Source of the DNA: Nymphaea colorata
Taxonomy: Eukaryota; Streptophyta; Magnoliopsida; Nymphaeales; Nymphaeaceae
DNA: 64,000 nucleotides
Assembly (NCBI RefSeq): GCF_008831285.2
Contig: NC_045140.1
Span: forward strand, 19,528,370 to 19,592,369
Reading direction: 5' to 3'
Part shown: one piece after another, positions 62,630-64,000 of the stretch
Layout of the letters: every line of letters begins with the position of its first letter
Position numbering within the stretch: the stretch's first letter is position 1
The notes under the pieces: model-generated
What the model saw: only the letters and a program-made list of their open reading frames with translations
Databases searched by the model: none
Told to the model about the DNA's origin: nothing
Translations under genes and position numbers: made by a program

Positions 62630-63776
62630 GGCTTTTGGGCATAGGTAGGCGAGGCATCTAATTGAATGAAGCTATGTCACATAGGTGTGAGCTGCAGGTG
62701 CAGCATTTTATATACAGGTGTGTGTGTGTGATACAGATTCCTAATGAACAATAACATTAACAATTGACAAGCTATCATTTTAACAATGATTGATAGGTTA
62801 CATATCAACCAGATCATACATGAGAGCTAAAACAATTGGCATAAACAATCACACAGATATACTGAGGCAGAGTGCAGGGACAAGAAGAAAACAGAAAAAG
62901 TAGTCACATTGCAAACAGAAGAAAACAGACACAGATTCAACTGAAATACGTGCACACCCATTTTTGGACGAAAATAATCTGGTGCAGTCGGCTGCACTTA
63001 TGCATGAGAATGAGGTCATTCAAGAATCCCATCTCAATCACATTCACAGGCTATAGAAGGAAAATCATGTATGGTGGCATTGAAGAGGCTTATTTCTTCA
63101 TGAAAGGAAATAATGAGTCCACTGAATAAATCCATAAATACTTTGTGCAAGCAAGGGTAAAAACAGAGGTTCCAACTAAAGAGAATAAAAACATGTAACT
63201 TCTTGGGTACTGAAGGAACCCTAGCTTACTAGGAAGGGTCCCCCATAGAATCAAACTATGGCTTGCTAGGTGAGTGTTCTTTGCAAGCTGGGGAAGTCAC
63301 CTACAGCTTACTATGTAGAAAAGTGTCTAAAGGAAGCTATCTGCTAGTCTTCTTTGTAGGAGAATGTGGAATGGCATTAAGAGACAATGTTTTCTGTGCA
63401 AGTTATTTGACATAAATACAAAATTGGAGTTGTTCTCATGAATGAGGAATTCCCTACCCTCATTCCCTAGTCACCCTTCATGAGTGTTTCTAAAATGATG
63501 GAAATAACAAAAATGGAGAGTCTTATGTGTTTGTGTCAGGAAAAATGAGCGAAAACCCCTAACAAAGAAAAATCCAATGAATAATATTAGAAAGATGGTT
63601 TGTAGCCAAACTGTAAAGTTGTTTTTTCATTCTTGTATTGGTTGCTTGCTGTGGATTAAAGCACCGGTTTGTTAAGTCAACTATGAACTATCAGCACATG
63701 CTTTGCAGACACAATCTTAAATTTAGTGTTGACAAATTTAGGTTATTCTAATAATTTGTTGTGGGGGAGTTAAATG
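62630..63776. other. Intergenic, no supported gene; likely internal end of a retroelement at right
   Basis: A short GT run at about 62718. A cluster of related phrases GGAACCCTAGCTTACTAGGA, ACTATGGCTTGCTAGG and CTACAGCTTACTATG at 63210-63330 suggests a local repeat. A polypurine tract GTGGGGGAG (63761-63769) precedes the LTR listed next. Confidence 0.4.
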
Positions 63777-64000
63777 TGTAACATCCTAGAAGTTTAGTCT
63801 CATACTTAAGATTGTGAGGAATCTTAGGGAACTTATAAAAGGTGTTGTAAAGTGATTACTTGTCTTGGTTCATAGATTTTTTAGGTCGGAACTAAAACTG
63901 CTAAGGAGTGGGTTGGGATCCGTCTGACTAGGTGTCCAAGTCAGTGTGGAAGGGAGTCAGGTCATTACAAAATCACTCAAGTTCCTGATCGCTTCAAGTT
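63777..64000 (+). mobile_element. Left edge of a long terminal repeat (Gypsy-like), cut by the window end
   Basis: TGTAACATCCTAGAAGTTTA with AGTCTCATACTTAAGATTGT is the typical start of plant Ty3/Gypsy LTRs (TGTAAC..CC..GAAGTTTAGTCCCA). A TATA-like CTTATAAAAGG follows at 63832-63842, 55 bases in, as in an LTR promoter. The GTGGGGGAG polypurine tract immediately upstream suggests that this is a 3' LTR on the + strand. The other LTR and coding region were not found in the window. Confidence 0.5.

Overview
This is nuclear DNA of a flowering plant. The genes have GT-AG introns, long AT-rich introns full of transposon debris, a ribosomal-protein gene with a telo-box, plastid-targeted proteins (a thylakoid FKBP and a THA8-type PPR protein), a plant receptor-like protein, and Copia, Gypsy-like and MITE remnants. 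I cannot name the species. All exon models were built by hand from reading frame, splice consensus and phase, with no transcript data.

Left part (1-20.4 kb): 1-2.5 kb is repeat debris. A candidate two-exon plastid-targeted small protein lies at 3039-4185 (-). The MRD1/RBM19-type rRNA-processing protein (five RRM domains, 15 coding exons, 855 aa) fills 6593-20335 (-). Its intron 7 contains a composite microsatellite joined to a nearly perfect 88-bp foldback.

Middle part (22.5-48.3 kb): an eight-exon gene for the thylakoid-lumen immunophilin FKBP16-3 (223 aa) spans 22506-31966 (-). Next is a recent inverted duplication of a Cf/Ve-type leucine-rich-repeat receptor-like protein: an intact 1011-aa copy at 35526-38561 (-) and a broken copy at 44792-47607 (+). 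They are arranged head to head. The roughly 6-kb spacer holds further duplicated flank pieces and a hAT-like MITE.

Right part (48.3-64 kb): a 1.1-kb strand-asymmetric repeat; ribosomal protein eL38 (three coding exons, 69 aa) at 51113-54079 (+); an orphan exon-like segment beside a minisatellite; a GC-rich intronless gene for a 174-aa protein with a myristoylation-type N-terminus (56383-56907, -); a decayed Copia gag with its primer-binding site; a fragment of a flavonoid-type 2-oxoglutarate dioxygenase; a THA8-like short PPR gene (60996-62629, +); and the edge of an LTR retrotransposon at the window end.

The genes are unrelated neighbours and do not form an operon or cluster. Three are housekeeping (MRD1, eL38) or chloroplast lumen (FKBP16-3) functions, one is probably organellar RNA processing (THA8-like), and one is an immune-type receptor locus. 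I see no tRNA, rRNA, CRISPR or viral coding region. The least ordinary structures are the intronic foldback, the RLP inverted duplication with its in-frame repeat, and two genes whose start codon sits at or across a splice junction.
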